The position numbers were made by a program, and so were the translations under genes. A stretch of DNA of 64,000 nucleotides from contig CP065000.1 in NCBI GenBank assembly GCA_016700075.1, forward strand, positions 1,426,001-1,490,000, written 5' to 3'. The notes below the pieces were generated by a model, which saw only the letters and a list, made by a program, of their open reading frames with translations, had not been told where the DNA came from and did not search any database. Positions within the stretch are counted from its first letter, which is position 1, and every line of letters starts with the position of its first letter. This DNA is from Acidobacteriota bacterium (lineage in GTDB: Bacteria; Acidobacteriota; Blastocatellia; Pyrinomonadales; Pyrinomonadaceae). Of this stretch, positions 25,135 through 35,478 are shown one piece after another.

Positions 25135-26224
25135 GTGCCTCGACCGCGTCGAGCCGAGCTGCCCTCAGCCCGGGATACAACGCCCCAATAACGCCGCTCA
25201 GTATTCCGACAACGACTATCGTCGCCACTATCTGCGGATCTATGGCGACATTGAGTGTCGTCCATTTCGCAAGGGCAAGTTTCAGCAGATAGGTTGCCAG
25301 AACCCCGAAAATAACGCCTGCGATGCTAAGCAGTATCGCTTCTTCGACAATGGACATCGCGATGCCGACGTTGGACAAACCGAGGGATTTCAGCACTCCG
25401 ATCTGCCGTGTTCTCTCAGTCACGGTCGTGTACATCGTCAGCAGAATTATCAACGCACTGATGGCTCCTGCAACTCCGATCACGACGTCCAGAAAAACGT
25501 TCAACGCCGGAAACCCCTGCATATAAAGCTCTTCCAGCTCACTCGTCAATATGATCTGATTGTCGGGAAACTTCGCGTTAAGTGCATCGCCGACCTGTTG
25601 CGGCGTGAAACCCTCTTTTATCTTGACCAGAAATGCCGAGGCTTTGCCCTCGGAGCCGAGCTGCGTCTGCATCGTCGAAAGGGGTATCTTTACACGCGCA
25701 CCCGCACTTGGTTCATAAATACCTACGATCTCAAAATCGCGGTCGTAAATGCTGAACTTGTCGCCGACCTTTAGCTTGCGGTTTTGAAACCACGCCGTGT
25801 CGGCCATCATCTCGTCCTTGCCTTCTTCGAACTTGCGGCCCGAAACTATCTTCAGCCCCGCGACCTCACCATAAGCGTCATACGGGACACCGTCCACAAA
25901 CCGGCTTCCCGTAAGGCCCTCTTTTGAAGAAACGCTGTTAGTTGCGATCGGAACAACCTTCGCGACACCTTCGACCGTTTCGACCTCTTTTGCCAACTCG
26001 ACCGGCAGCCGCAGAGCATCTGCTCCGCTCAATCCCATACTGCCCGGAGCGCGGAACATTATCTCGGCTCCTACGGCAGACTCACGCGAAGCACGTTCGC
26101 GGATGGTGCCGTTCGCAAGCCCGACCGTGAAAACTATCAGCAAAATGCCGATGCCGATCCCGACCACGCTGACCAATGTCCGCGCAGGCCGATGCATCAT
26201 ATTTGAAACGACGAGACTGTTCAT
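25121..26224 (-). CDS. ABC transporter permease of the FtsX/MacB (DUF214) type
   Basis: 367 aa. An N-terminal membrane helix (about 18-38) leads to a periplasmic MacB_PCD domain, then three helices near residues 240-360 with the FtsX pattern VIGVAGAISALIILLTMYTTVTERTRQIGVLKSLG. These permeases pair with an ABC ATPase in lipoprotein release, peptide export or mechanotransmission. No ATPase gene is adjacent on this strand. A heptamer repeat lies just upstream of its start. Confidence 0.88.
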   Translation of the reverse strand: MNSLVVSNMMHRPARTLVSVVGIGIGILLIVFTVGLANGTIRERASRESAVGAEIMFRAPGSMGLSGADALRLPVELAKEVETVEGVAKVVPIATNSVSSKEGLTGSRFVDGVPYDAYGEVAGLKIVSGRKFEEGKDEMMADTAWFQNRKLKVGDKFSIYDRDFEIVGIYEPSAGARVKIPLSTMQTQLGSEGKASAFLVKIKEGFTPQQVGDALNAKFPDNQIILTSELEELYMQGFPALNVFLDVVIGVAGAISALIILLTMYTTVTERTRQIGVLKSLGLSNVGIAMSIVEEAILLSIAGVIFGVLATYLLKLALAKWTTLNVAIDPQIVATIVVVGILSGVIGALYPGLRAARLDAVEALNYD

Positions 26225-26233
26225 TCAAACAAA

Positions 26234-26270
26234 AAGCTGACAGCTATCGGCAAACAGCTATCAGCTATCG
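26234..26270 (+). repeat. Heptamer repeat CAGCTAT between two genes
   Basis: CAGCTAT at 26241-26247, 26255-26261 and 26262-26268, spaced by CGGCAAA, gives a strict 7-bp register over five units. It fills the 64-bp gap between the ABC permease start and the radical SAM gene stop. Confidence 0.75.
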
Positions 26271-26288
26271 CTTTACCTCATTAATTAT

Positions 26289-28238
26289 CTAAACCCCGAC
26301 GACCTCTTCCTCTTCAACCAAATAAGGCGTGACGGCGGGTTTGTCGATGTCTTCTTCGAGCACCTTCGCGATCACGGGCAGCGAGAGCGAACGCGTCTTT
26401 TTGATCCCGGGCACTTCCTTGCCCTTGGCATACACTGCATGGCGGCCGTGCTCTGTGTACCATTCGGAAAGCGACGCGGTCTTGTGCATTTCTTCGATGA
26501 TCTGCCGCCAGCCGACGCCGGTGTTGTATGCACAAAAGCTGATCTCGCCTTCCTGCGTGCCGTAAGGGATCACGCACATTTCCGTCCGGCGGAAATCGTA
26601 AGTGAATAGGTCCTGAAACCACATTCCCTCGACGCAGAGCACACGCCAAATGTCTTCTTCTTTCTTTTCGACCTGCATACGGTCGTTGCGGTCGCTGTTC
26701 GATGCTGCCGATGAAGGCTTGAAAAGATTGATGATCTGCGAGATCGGAAAACCCTCGGGAGCACGCGATGCGTCGTAATTTCGCATGATCGCCATCGCAA
26801 GCTGAGCCATCGTCAGCTTCTTGCCGCGGGCCGTATCGGTGATCTTCGCGACGTCCTTCATGAACTGCTCGTAGTTGAAGAACTCAAAAAGCGAACGCAT
26901 CTCGTTCGTCTTTTTGTTAATCACCATTAGCGTAAAGATCCCGCAGTTCGGGTGGCAATTGCACGAGGACCAGCCCCACGGAGCATCGGCTCCCTGCAGC
27001 ATATCCATCACCGACGTGAAAGCCGAATATGACGACAGCGGGAACCAATCACGCATCGGTTCGAGCACACCGCCGAGCTGATCCTTAAGATCGTGTGTCA
27101 TTCCGGCAAGCGTATAACGCTGCTGCATACGGTCTTTGTCCGAAACGTCCTCATCACGTCCCGTGAACGAGACGGGCTGAAATGCAATGGTCTGAACCTT
27201 GTCAATATTCTCGGCAGCGAATTTCACGATCGAGCCGATGCCCTGATTGTTCCACGAGTTGACGATCGTCGTAACGAGCGTAACCTTGATGCCGACCTCG
27301 GCGAGGTTTTCGATCGCTTTCAGCTTAACGTCAAACAAATTCCCTACGCCACGATGTTTGTTGTCCTCTTCGTTAGTACCGTCAAACTGCAGGTAAACGC
27401 CATGCTGGCCGGCCTCTTTTGCAGCTCTGCAGAATTCGGGGTCCTCGGCATATCGAATGCCGTTCGTCGCGGCGAGGATGCGGTAAAAACCGATCTTCTT
27501 TGCATACGCAACAGCGTCCAGAAAGAATGGCGATAGCGTGGGCTCGCCGCCGGAGAACAAGATGATTATCTGGCGCCGCGGCTTGAACGAAACTGCCCTG
27601 TCGAGGATCGCCTTGATGTCTTCGAACGTAGGTTCGTGTACATAGCCGACCTGATTCGCATCCATGAAGCACGGATTGCACATCATGTTGCAACGGTTCG
27701 TCAGATCGACGGTCAACACCGCTCCGCGCCCGAACTTGATATCTGAGGTGCCGTGATGATGGACGTGCTTGTCCTCGGCGGCCTTGAAATCGCGGCCAAA
27801 GAAAAGATCCTCGATGCGCTGCAAAAACCTGGCGTCCGTCGCAAGCACGTCCTCATACATACCGTGCGTCGGGCACTCCTTTCGCATGATAACCTGGCCG
27901 TTCTCTTCGACGATCTGTGCTTTGATCTCGCCGGGATGCGAGTTCATGAGGATATCCAGCGGAATATCGCCCGAGATCACGCCGTTGCGGACTTGTTTAA
28001 CGCAGGCAGGACAGAGCGAATCAGTCTCTCGCGGAAAACCGAGCGGCGGCGATGTGCGTTCGTACGATTTCAGAAGCGGCTCCGCGGCCCATTTCGGCTG
28101 TATCGACTTGCCCTCGGGCAAAACTGTATTAACCGCCTGAAACGCCTTCCAGCCGATGTCCGCCGCCTTTGACAGCGCCTTCGAACCGGCCATTCCCTTG
28201 GTCTTCCCTTCGCCTCGTCTGAAATTATCGCTGAACAT
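26289..28238 (-). CDS. Radical SAM enzyme, Tes/MJ0619-like (tetraether or membrane-spanning lipid synthase homologue)
   Basis: 649 aa. An N-terminal Cys-rich part (SLCPACVKQV, MRKECPTHGMYEDVL, about residues 78-135) precedes the radical SAM core with CNMMCNPC (CxxxCxxC, Cys near 181-188), FSGGEPTLSP and a C-terminal cluster-like SSCNCHPNCGIFT near residue 425. This architecture matches the Tes family, where archaeal members join two lipid tails to form tetraethers and bacterial homologues are proposed for membrane-spanning lipids. Acidobacteriota are known to make iso-diabolic acid and branched GDGTs. The assignment to that reaction is inference by similarity; other radical SAM roles cannot be excluded. 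Confidence 0.78.
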   Translation of the reverse strand: MFSDNFRRGEGKTKGMAGSKALSKAADIGWKAFQAVNTVLPEGKSIQPKWAAEPLLKSYERTSPPLGFPRETDSLCPACVKQVRNGVISGDIPLDILMNSHPGEIKAQIVEENGQVIMRKECPTHGMYEDVLATDARFLQRIEDLFFGRDFKAAEDKHVHHHGTSDIKFGRGAVLTVDLTNRCNMMCNPCFMDANQVGYVHEPTFEDIKAILDRAVSFKPRRQIIILFSGGEPTLSPFFLDAVAYAKKIGFYRILAATNGIRYAEDPEFCRAAKEAGQHGVYLQFDGTNEEDNKHRGVGNLFDVKLKAIENLAEVGIKVTLVTTIVNSWNNQGIGSIVKFAAENIDKVQTIAFQPVSFTGRDEDVSDKDRMQQRYTLAGMTHDLKDQLGGVLEPMRDWFPLSSYSAFTSVMDMLQGADAPWGWSSCNCHPNCGIFTLMVINKKTNEMRSLFEFFNYEQFMKDVAKITDTARGKKLTMAQLAMAIMRNYDASRAPEGFPISQIINLFKPSSAASNSDRNDRMQVEKKEEDIWRVLCVEGMWFQDLFTYDFRRTEMCVIPYGTQEGEISFCAYNTGVGWRQIIEEMHKTASLSEWYTEHGRHAVYAKGKEVPGIKKTRSLSLPVIAKVLEEDIDKPAVTPYLVEEEEVVGV

Positions 28239-28282
28239 AATGGTTCTCTCAAATAAATTGAAATATTAACAAAATTAGCAGT

Positions 28283-29449
<1,167 letters not shown>

Positions 29450-29481
29450 TCGAGCATTCTAGCCCGACCAAATGTTGATGG

Positions 29482-30063
29482 CTACTTTGAAACGAATTCT
29501 CTGACCAAATTGATCATCGCGTTCACGCCCAGCGATATCGTGCCTGTTCTTACACCATCTTTCCAGTCGTTGCCGCGTGGATACCATGTTTCGGCCGCGA
29601 TAGTGTTCGCCGTATAGGTACCGACTATTCGCGAAACACCGATCGTTCGTTTGCCGTTGGGCCTGCGAGCGGTCACTGTCGATAGCAGAGCGTTCCCAAC
29701 TCGCGAACCGACCGTCTTTTTCTCGCTCTTATAATAATGGCTGTCCAGCTTGAGAGCTTCGTCGAGTCCGTACGTCACGGAGTTTCTTATGACGCTCCGC
29801 CCAAAATTTGACGCAACACGCTTTCCGAAACCTTTCGTGTTCTTTTCCCAGCCTTCAGGAGAGCCTGTTGCGGTCCCGACACCCGCACCTGCTGCTATCC
29901 CGACCCAGGCATATGGCCCGACAGTATCTGTTACGAAATGTTTGAATCTCTTCTCAGCGTCAGGGCGCTCATAATGGTCACTTTGGGCTGAGAGCGTGCC
30001 TGCACTTAAAAGGATAAAAAGAGCAAAAAACAATGAGCTTTTCATACCCGAATGCTTTCGCAT
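29482..30063 (-). CDS. Secreted protein of unknown function
   Basis: 193 aa; an inner ATG at 30045 (MKSSLFFALFILLSAG) gives a cleaner signal peptide and may be the true start. The mature part has Gly-rich hydrophobic stretches (YAWVGIAAGAGVGTATGS) and GVSRIVGTYTANTIAAETWYPRGNDW. No family recognised; similar short secreted proteins are common in this kind of genome. No operon partner is evident. Confidence 0.6.
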   Translation of the reverse strand: MRKHSGMKSSLFFALFILLSAGTLSAQSDHYERPDAEKRFKHFVTDTVGPYAWVGIAAGAGVGTATGSPEGWEKNTKGFGKRVASNFGRSVIRNSVTYGLDEALKLDSHYYKSEKKTVGSRVGNALLSTVTARRPNGKRTIGVSRIVGTYTANTIAAETWYPRGNDWKDGVRTGTISLGVNAMINLVREFVSK

Positions 30064-30080
30064 CCCGGTATATTTCAGTT

Positions 30081-30773
30081 TCAGCGTTGCAGCATTGGAA
30101 TTATTGCTTTGTAGATGTTTTCCATCATAAGCCGTGTTCCTTCGGCATTCGGATGGATACCGTCGGCCTGATTCAGGTCTTTGTTGAGAGCTATACCTTC
30201 GAGGAGGAACGGCAGGAATTCAACTTTGTGTTCGCTTGCAAGGTCCGGAAAAGCAGTAACGAACTCGCGTTGATAATCCGAGCCCATGGTCGGCGGAGCG
30301 AGCATGCCGCAAAGCAGGACCTTCACATTCTTCGCCTTTGCACGCCTGATCATCTCGGCAAGGTTCGACTTCATCTTCGAGACCGGCATTCCGCGCAGCA
30401 GGTCATTGGCGCCGAGTTCAAGAATCAATATTTCGACCCCATCCTGTTCGAGGGTCCAGTCGATCCGCTCCAGACCGCCGAGGCTCGTGTCACCCGAAAC
30501 ACCCGCGTTGATGACCTCGTAATTATAGCCGTCGGCACGCAGACGCTCCTGCAGCAAATAAGGGTACGATTCCTTTTCTGACAGGCCGAAACCCGCAGTA
30601 AGGCTGTCGCCGAATGCGACGATCTTCGGCAGTTTGGGCTTTGCTTCCGTGTTTGCGGCACGCCGCTGCCGCGGTTCACCGGGAGCCGAGCTGCCCGCAC
30701 ATGCACCGATCATGAGTGCGAGAAAAATGAAACCCGGAAGGGCAAAATATCGAATATCTCTGAGGTGCTTCAT
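30081..30773 (-). CDS. tesA: TesA-like arylesterase / lysophospholipase L1 (SGNH hydrolase)
   Basis: 230 aa from the ATG at 30773; longer in-frame starts would run across the divergent ABC gene. A signal with lipobox-like LMIGAC (about residue 25) makes it a probable lipoprotein. SGNH blocks are complete: IVAFGDSLTAGFG (nucleophile Ser), INAGVSGDTS (Gly), LELGANDLLRG (Asn) and QADGIHPNAEGT (Asp-His). It hydrolyses esters or thioesters in the periplasm. It is divergent from a YbbA/YbbP-type ABC system, the same arrangement as tesA-ybbA-ybbP in enterobacteria, which supports the call. Confidence 0.88.
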   Translation of the reverse strand: MKHLRDIRYFALPGFIFLALMIGACAGSSAPGEPRQRRAANTEAKPKLPKIVAFGDSLTAGFGLSEKESYPYLLQERLRADGYNYEVINAGVSGDTSLGGLERIDWTLEQDGVEILILELGANDLLRGMPVSKMKSNLAEMIRRAKAKNVKVLLCGMLAPPTMGSDYQREFVTAFPDLASEHKVEFLPFLLEGIALNKDLNQADGIHPNAEGTRLMMENIYKAIIPMLQR

Positions 30774-30861
30774 TGGCTGTAAATACGATTTGCCGCGTCG
30801 TTTAGATGCAAAAACAATTCCAGCTTGTTGCGGCCGATTTGGCAAGTTACCATTTTCGTAA

Positions 30862-31554
30862 ATGATCGAACTCCGAAATATCACAAAGACCGTCACGTCC
30901 GGCACCGAGGCTCTCACGATCCTCGATGACGTTTCAATCAACATTCCGGACGGGCAGTTCGTTGCAGTTACGGGAGCCTCAGGCAGCGGAAAATCGACGC
31001 TGCTCGGATTGATCGCAGGGCTCGACGCCCCGTCAAGCGGCGAGATAGTGGTTGACGGCAGTGAAGTAACGGCGATGCCTGAGGACGCACTTGCCAAGCT
31101 CCGCAGCGAAAAGATCGGCTTTGTTTTTCAATCATTCCACCTGATCCCGAGCCTGACCGCATACGAAAATATCATCATCCCGATGGAAATTCTGGGTTCC
31201 GAAAACGCGGAACAGCGTACCGAACGCCTGCTCGAAGCCGTAGGGCTGACCGAACGCGGACATCATTACCCTTCGGAACTTTCCGGCGGTGAACAGCAAC
31301 GCGTCGCCATCGCTCGTGCATTTGCTAACCGCCCGAAAATACTTCTCGCCGATGAACCTACGGGGAATCTCGATTCAAAGAACGGCCAGCACATCTTCGA
31401 CCTGATGAAAGACCTGCACCGACAGAACGGCATAACGCTAGTGCTGGTAACGCACGACGACTCGCTCGCACGCCAGGCCCAGCGGCAGGTCGTTCTCAAG
31501 GACGGCCGCGTCGTCGAAGACATCGCGAACAGTGGAGAAGCAGCGGCAAGATGA
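30862..31554 (+). CDS. ybbA: ABC transporter ATP-binding protein (YbbA/LolD type)
   Basis: 230 aa. Walker A GASGSGKST (about residue 39), Q-loop FVFQSFHLIPSLTAYEN, signature LSGGEQQRVAIARA, Walker B ILLADEPTGNLDS and the switch His in LVLVTHDDSLARQ are all present. It overlaps the permease gene by 4 bp (ATGA at 31551-31554), so the two form a MacB/LolCD-like exporter. Divergent to a TesA-like esterase. Confidence 0.92.
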   Translation: MIELRNITKTVTSGTEALTILDDVSINIPDGQFVAVTGASGSGKSTLLGLIAGLDAPSSGEIVVDGSEVTAMPEDALAKLRSEKIGFVFQSFHLIPSLTAYENIIIPMEILGSENAEQRTERLLEAVGLTERGHHYPSELSGGEQQRVAIARAFANRPKILLADEPTGNLDSKNGQHIFDLMKDLHRQNGITLVLVTHDDSLARQAQRQVVLKDGRVVEDIANSGEAAAR

Positions 31555-34076
31555 GATTCATTCTCAATCTGACGAAACGCGAGATCCGCTCCTCATGGCG
31601 GCGGCTGCTCTTTTTCTTTTTGTGCATCGCGCTCGGTGTCGGATCGGTGGTTGCTCTCCGGTCGCTGATAATCAATCTGAATCGCGTCGTCGGCAACGAT
31701 GCACGCGCTCTGCTTACAGCAGACATCGAGGTTTCGTCAACAAACGATTTCACGCCGTCCGAGATCGGCATTGTCGAAGAGGTGATCCGTGCGTCGTCGA
31801 TGGTTGAGGCCCGTGACGAGGCGATCACGACGCCCTCGATGGCTCGTTTTGAAACGCCGACAGGCGTCGAAATAAAGTTCGTCGATCTGAAAGGCGTCGA
31901 GCCTTCATTCCCGCTCGTGGGCGATTTTCGGCTTTCGGACGGCACGCCGTTCAATTTCAAACAGATCGAGAACGGCGGCGCTTTGCTTGTCAGCACTTTG
32001 CTTGAGGAAACAGGAGCACGCATCGGCGACAAGGTTCGGATCGGTGAAAACACGTTCGAGATACGGGGCACGTTCGACGAAGAGCCCGGCGGCTCAAGCG
32101 GCTTTCGTTTGGGCAGCCGAGTGTTCATCGAAAAACGTGCGTTTGACGAAGCCGGTATCACACGAAACATGAGCCGTGTCCGCCGCCGAATTTTGTATCG
32201 CACGAGCGACGATCCGACGCCGCTTGCAAGAGAACTGCGGACACGTCTTCGCGGAACGACCGTTCAGGTGAATTCCTACCGCGAACAGCAGGAGAACATC
32301 AGCGAGCAATTCACCCGTACCGAGAACTATCTCTCGCTGACGGGCCTGCTGATACTCGTCCTCGGCGGCATCGGCATCTGGAACGTCTCGCGTGCTTTCG
32401 TCGAGCAGAAACGCCGCTCCGTCGCCGTCCTGAAATGTCTCGGAGCGTCGGGCGGACGCGTGCTTTCTGTTTACATTCTGCAGATATTGATACTTGGCTT
32501 ACTGGGCAGCGTTGCGGGCGTAGGCCTCGCACAGATCGGACTCTGGCTCGGTGCGTGGCGGTTTGCCGACGTGCTTCCGGACAAGATGAGCTACGTCGTC
32601 GGATTCGGGACTTCGATGCAAGGCATCGCACTGGGCATCATAATTTCCACGCTCTTTTCGCTGCTGCCGCTGATGCAGATACGCTCGATCAAGCCGCGGC
32701 TGCTGCTTCGAGATGAGAACAATGCAAATCTCCGCCGCCTTGATTGGAAAGGCATCCTGATCGCGGCGTTCTGTCTGCTTTCGCTGCTCGGCATCGCAAT
32801 TTGGCAGGCCGGCTCTCCTCAGGTCGGCGGCATCTTTCTCGGCGGTATTGCGGCAGCGGGGATCGTTCTTTTCGTCGCCGCATCGGTTCTACTCTGGATT
32901 CTAAAACGCTTCAAAAGACTTCGCTCGCTGACGCTGCGGCAGGCGATAAACTCGCTGTCACGCCCCGGCAATCAAACACGCGTCGTTATGCTGGCGGTCG
33001 GGCTCGGCGTATTCGTCGTGCTTTCGGTGCAGCTTGTCCAGTCAAGCTTGTTGCGGGAGTTTGATCTGACGCAAAACAGCCGCCTGCCAAGCCTGATATT
33101 CGCCGACATCCAGAAAAGTCAGATCGACGGCGTCTCGTCGACCATCAAACAGCGGCTGGGCGAAGAGCCCGAAAAGATCCCGACCGTGCGAGCCCGCATC
33201 GCTGGGGTAAACGGTGAGCCGCTGGACCTGCAGCAGCCGCAGATGCGCCAGCAGCAAGGACAGATCGGCCGCGAATTTGCGATCACTTACCGCGCTGAAC
33301 TGGAATCGAACGAAAACGTAATTGACGGCAAATGGTGGCCCAACGAGCCTTCCGAAAACCCGCAAGTCTCAGTCGAGGACCGCTTCGCTAACCGTATCAA
33401 CGTCCGTCCCGGCGACGAGATAACGTTCGATATTTCCGGCCGAAAGATAACCGCAGAGGTAACGAGCATCCGTAAATTTGACCTGCGAAACACACGCACG
33501 GCGTTCGTCTTCGTGTTTCGTCCCGGTGTATTGGAAAAAGCACCGCAGACCTTTGCATCGACGGTTGTCGGACAGATACCGGCGACCGAGCGGCAAAAGC
33601 TGCAGCGGGACCTGGTCGAGCAATTCCCTAACATACAGATATTTGACGTTGCGGACATCCTGACGACCGTTAACCGCCTCGTCGGCAACTTCGTCATTGC
33701 GGTTTCCTTCGTCGGCAGCTTCGTTCTGCTGAGCGGCATCTTGATCCTGATCGGCGCCGTGGCACTCACAAAGTCGCAGCGAATTTACGAGAACGCGATT
33801 CTTAAAACGTTAGGGGCAAAACGCCGATTGCTGACGGGTATCCTGGTGTCGGAGTATTTCATCCTCGGCAGCCTCGCGGGGCTGATAGGTGCGGGATTTG
33901 CGGCCGTTCTGTCTTACGTGGCGTGCATCTATATCTTGAACATCGATTGGTCGCCGGAGCCCATGATACTCGTTGTCGGCGTTGCCGCTACGGCCTTGAT
34001 CGTTCTTACGGTAGGTGTACTGGCAAGCTTTGATGTGCTTTTCCGGAAGCCACTTGCGACTTTGCGTTCACAATGA
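31551..34076 (+). CDS. ybbP: ABC transporter permease with two FtsX modules (YbbP type)
   Basis: 841 aa. Two FtsX-like three-helix modules are visible: residues about 255-400 (LTGLLILVLGGIGIWNVSRAF, VEQKRRSVAVLKCLGASGGR) and about 700-830 (AVALTKSQRIYENAILKTLGAK), with an N-terminal helix near 15-35 and a central pair of helices near 405-460. Large periplasmic domains lie between. The doubled arrangement matches YbbP/DUF214 permeases, with the ATPase just upstream. The substrate is unknown; work on homologues points to envelope lipids or hydrophobic compounds. Its end overlaps the convergent gene by 9 bp. Confidence 0.9.
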   Translation: MRFILNLTKREIRSSWRRLLFFFLCIALGVGSVVALRSLIINLNRVVGNDARALLTADIEVSSTNDFTPSEIGIVEEVIRASSMVEARDEAITTPSMARFETPTGVEIKFVDLKGVEPSFPLVGDFRLSDGTPFNFKQIENGGALLVSTLLEETGARIGDKVRIGENTFEIRGTFDEEPGGSSGFRLGSRVFIEKRAFDEAGITRNMSRVRRRILYRTSDDPTPLARELRTRLRGTTVQVNSYREQQENISEQFTRTENYLSLTGLLILVLGGIGIWNVSRAFVEQKRRSVAVLKCLGASGGRVLSVYILQILILGLLGSVAGVGLAQIGLWLGAWRFADVLPDKMSYVVGFGTSMQGIALGIIISTLFSLLPLMQIRSIKPRLLLRDENNANLRRLDWKGILIAAFCLLSLLGIAIWQAGSPQVGGIFLGGIAAAGIVLFVAASVLLWILKRFKRLRSLTLRQAINSLSRPGNQTRVVMLAVGLGVFVVLSVQLVQSSLLREFDLTQNSRLPSLIFADIQKSQIDGVSSTIKQRLGEEPEKIPTVRARIAGVNGEPLDLQQPQMRQQQGQIGREFAITYRAELESNENVIDGKWWPNEPSENPQVSVEDRFANRINVRPGDEITFDISGRKITAEVTSIRKFDLRNTRTAFVFVFRPGVLEKAPQTFASTVVGQIPATERQKLQRDLVEQFPNIQIFDVADILTTVNRLVGNFVIAVSFVGSFVLLSGILILIGAVALTKSQRIYENAILKTLGAKRRLLTGILVSEYFILGSLAGLIGAGFAAVLSYVACIYILNIDWSPEPMILVVGVAATALIVLTVGVLASFDVLFRKPLATLRSQ

Positions 34077-35357
34077 CGCCTGCGGCCCGCCTTCTTCTGC
34101 TAAAACAGCCCGCAGGCTGACCTGGCCGATCAGCGTTTCCAAAAACGCACTGAAACGATGAAGTATCGGCTGGAGTTCGCCTTCGGCTGTAGCAAGTTCG
34201 ATCTCCTCCGCGAAACGCTCCACCGTTTCAATATCCTTGAAGAAAAGGAACCGCACCGGACCTGCCATGAAATCAGAAACGCTGCGCCGCACGGCGTCCG
34301 CAGCGGGAGAATCGGGGGCGGCCTCAGCGGCCGCGACCGCATCCGCCAGAGCCTTCATCTCTCGCCGAAGTGCAAAGGAATTTTCACGCTTCTGTTTTAG
34401 CGAGGGATAGACGTCCAAAACGTCGATCGAATCATCGTACTGTCGCAGTATGGACGCGATCGTCTGCTGAAATCCTTCTTTGAGCAGAGCATGAGCCGCT
34501 TCAAACCGCGCGAAGATCGCCGGGACGGGCCGTATTTCCAGGATCCCTGAAAGCTCGTGATCAAAGACCTTTTTTGTTTCAATGGATGCAATGTATGCTG
34601 CCCCGTCAACAGCATCTGCCAACTGTTCATCAACCTTTCGAAGAGCAATTGCCCGCCCTTCCATCAGCGTCAGCAGTTCGCTGCATTGCTGTTCGACATG
34701 CGCGAAGATAAGCACGCCGGGCTTCAGCGGCTCGTCACGCTCCATCAAGCTTTCGATAGTTTCCAGATACCTAAATATGGCCCCAAACTTTCTTAGTATC
34801 AGTTTTAGCTCTGCCGCGGCCGATATGCCCGGATCGTTGCCGCCGCTGAAGCGTTCGAGCATATCCTTTCCGAAAAGGTCGCCATCCGACTCGGCTGCCC
34901 TGTGAAAATACTCTGTAGAGGCGGTCGCACTACTTAGTCCTATTTGGATCAGTCCGCACCATGAAACGAACTCCGGTACCGAAAAGGGCCGATCCCATGC
35001 CGGGGCACCCATTGCGACCAGATCGCGGAGACACGTAAAGACGGTCTTGGCATGGCGATCGGACCGAATGCCGCCGGCAACCTCGAGTGCATGTATTCTC
35101 GAAGTAAGCAGGGAAACTCGGTTCAACCCCTCATGTAGTATCCGTGCCATAGACGGCGAAACATTAGGCGTCACCGAACGCGACATACGCGTTACGCCGG
35201 TTGTTTGCGCGAACGCTTGCGAGGACGTAAGCCAGACGCCTGCGTCGGCCTCTAATCGGCGCATTAGTGCAGATGCCTCGCTTTTCTCGGCGGACAATGT
35301 TCCTTTTCCGCTGTCTGCGGTCGCGGTCTCTAGGTTTTCCTCAAGTAGCGTCGTCAC
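34068..35357 (-). CDS. Predicted cytoplasmic alpha-helical protein of unknown function
   Basis: 429 aa without a signal peptide or membrane helices. Mostly amphipathic helices with many Glu, Ala and Leu. No motif recognised; segments such as FVSWCGLIQIGLSS, LKLILRKFGAIFRYLETIES and FMAGPVRFLFFKDIETVERF stand out as likely core helices. The start is divergent from rdgB and the end overlaps ybbP. No function proposed. Confidence 0.6.
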   Translation of the reverse strand: MTTLLEENLETATADSGKGTLSAEKSEASALMRRLEADAGVWLTSSQAFAQTTGVTRMSRSVTPNVSPSMARILHEGLNRVSLLTSRIHALEVAGGIRSDRHAKTVFTCLRDLVAMGAPAWDRPFSVPEFVSWCGLIQIGLSSATASTEYFHRAAESDGDLFGKDMLERFSGGNDPGISAAAELKLILRKFGAIFRYLETIESLMERDEPLKPGVLIFAHVEQQCSELLTLMEGRAIALRKVDEQLADAVDGAAYIASIETKKVFDHELSGILEIRPVPAIFARFEAAHALLKEGFQQTIASILRQYDDSIDVLDVYPSLKQKRENSFALRREMKALADAVAAAEAAPDSPAADAVRRSVSDFMAGPVRFLFFKDIETVERFAEEIELATAEGELQPILHRFSAFLETLIGQVSLRAVLAEEGGPQASL

Positions 35358-35478
35358 TGCGAACGGTGCTCCTCTAATTTCGTTTCCGGGCTATAAAACG
35401 GGATGCCGGCTGAACTGCCAATGCAATATTAATACATTATCCCCTAAAGTTTACAATATTGTTCGGAGAGGAGCCGCT

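Noticed and set aside
30774..31097. N-terminal extension of the TesA-like esterase
   Set aside because: It lies antisense to the ABC ATPase gene and has no family similarity; the signal peptide begins at 30773.
35047..35478. Long N-terminal extension of RdgB
   Set aside because: It is antisense to the start of the helical protein gene and the canonical RdgB start with a ribosome-binding site is at 35479.
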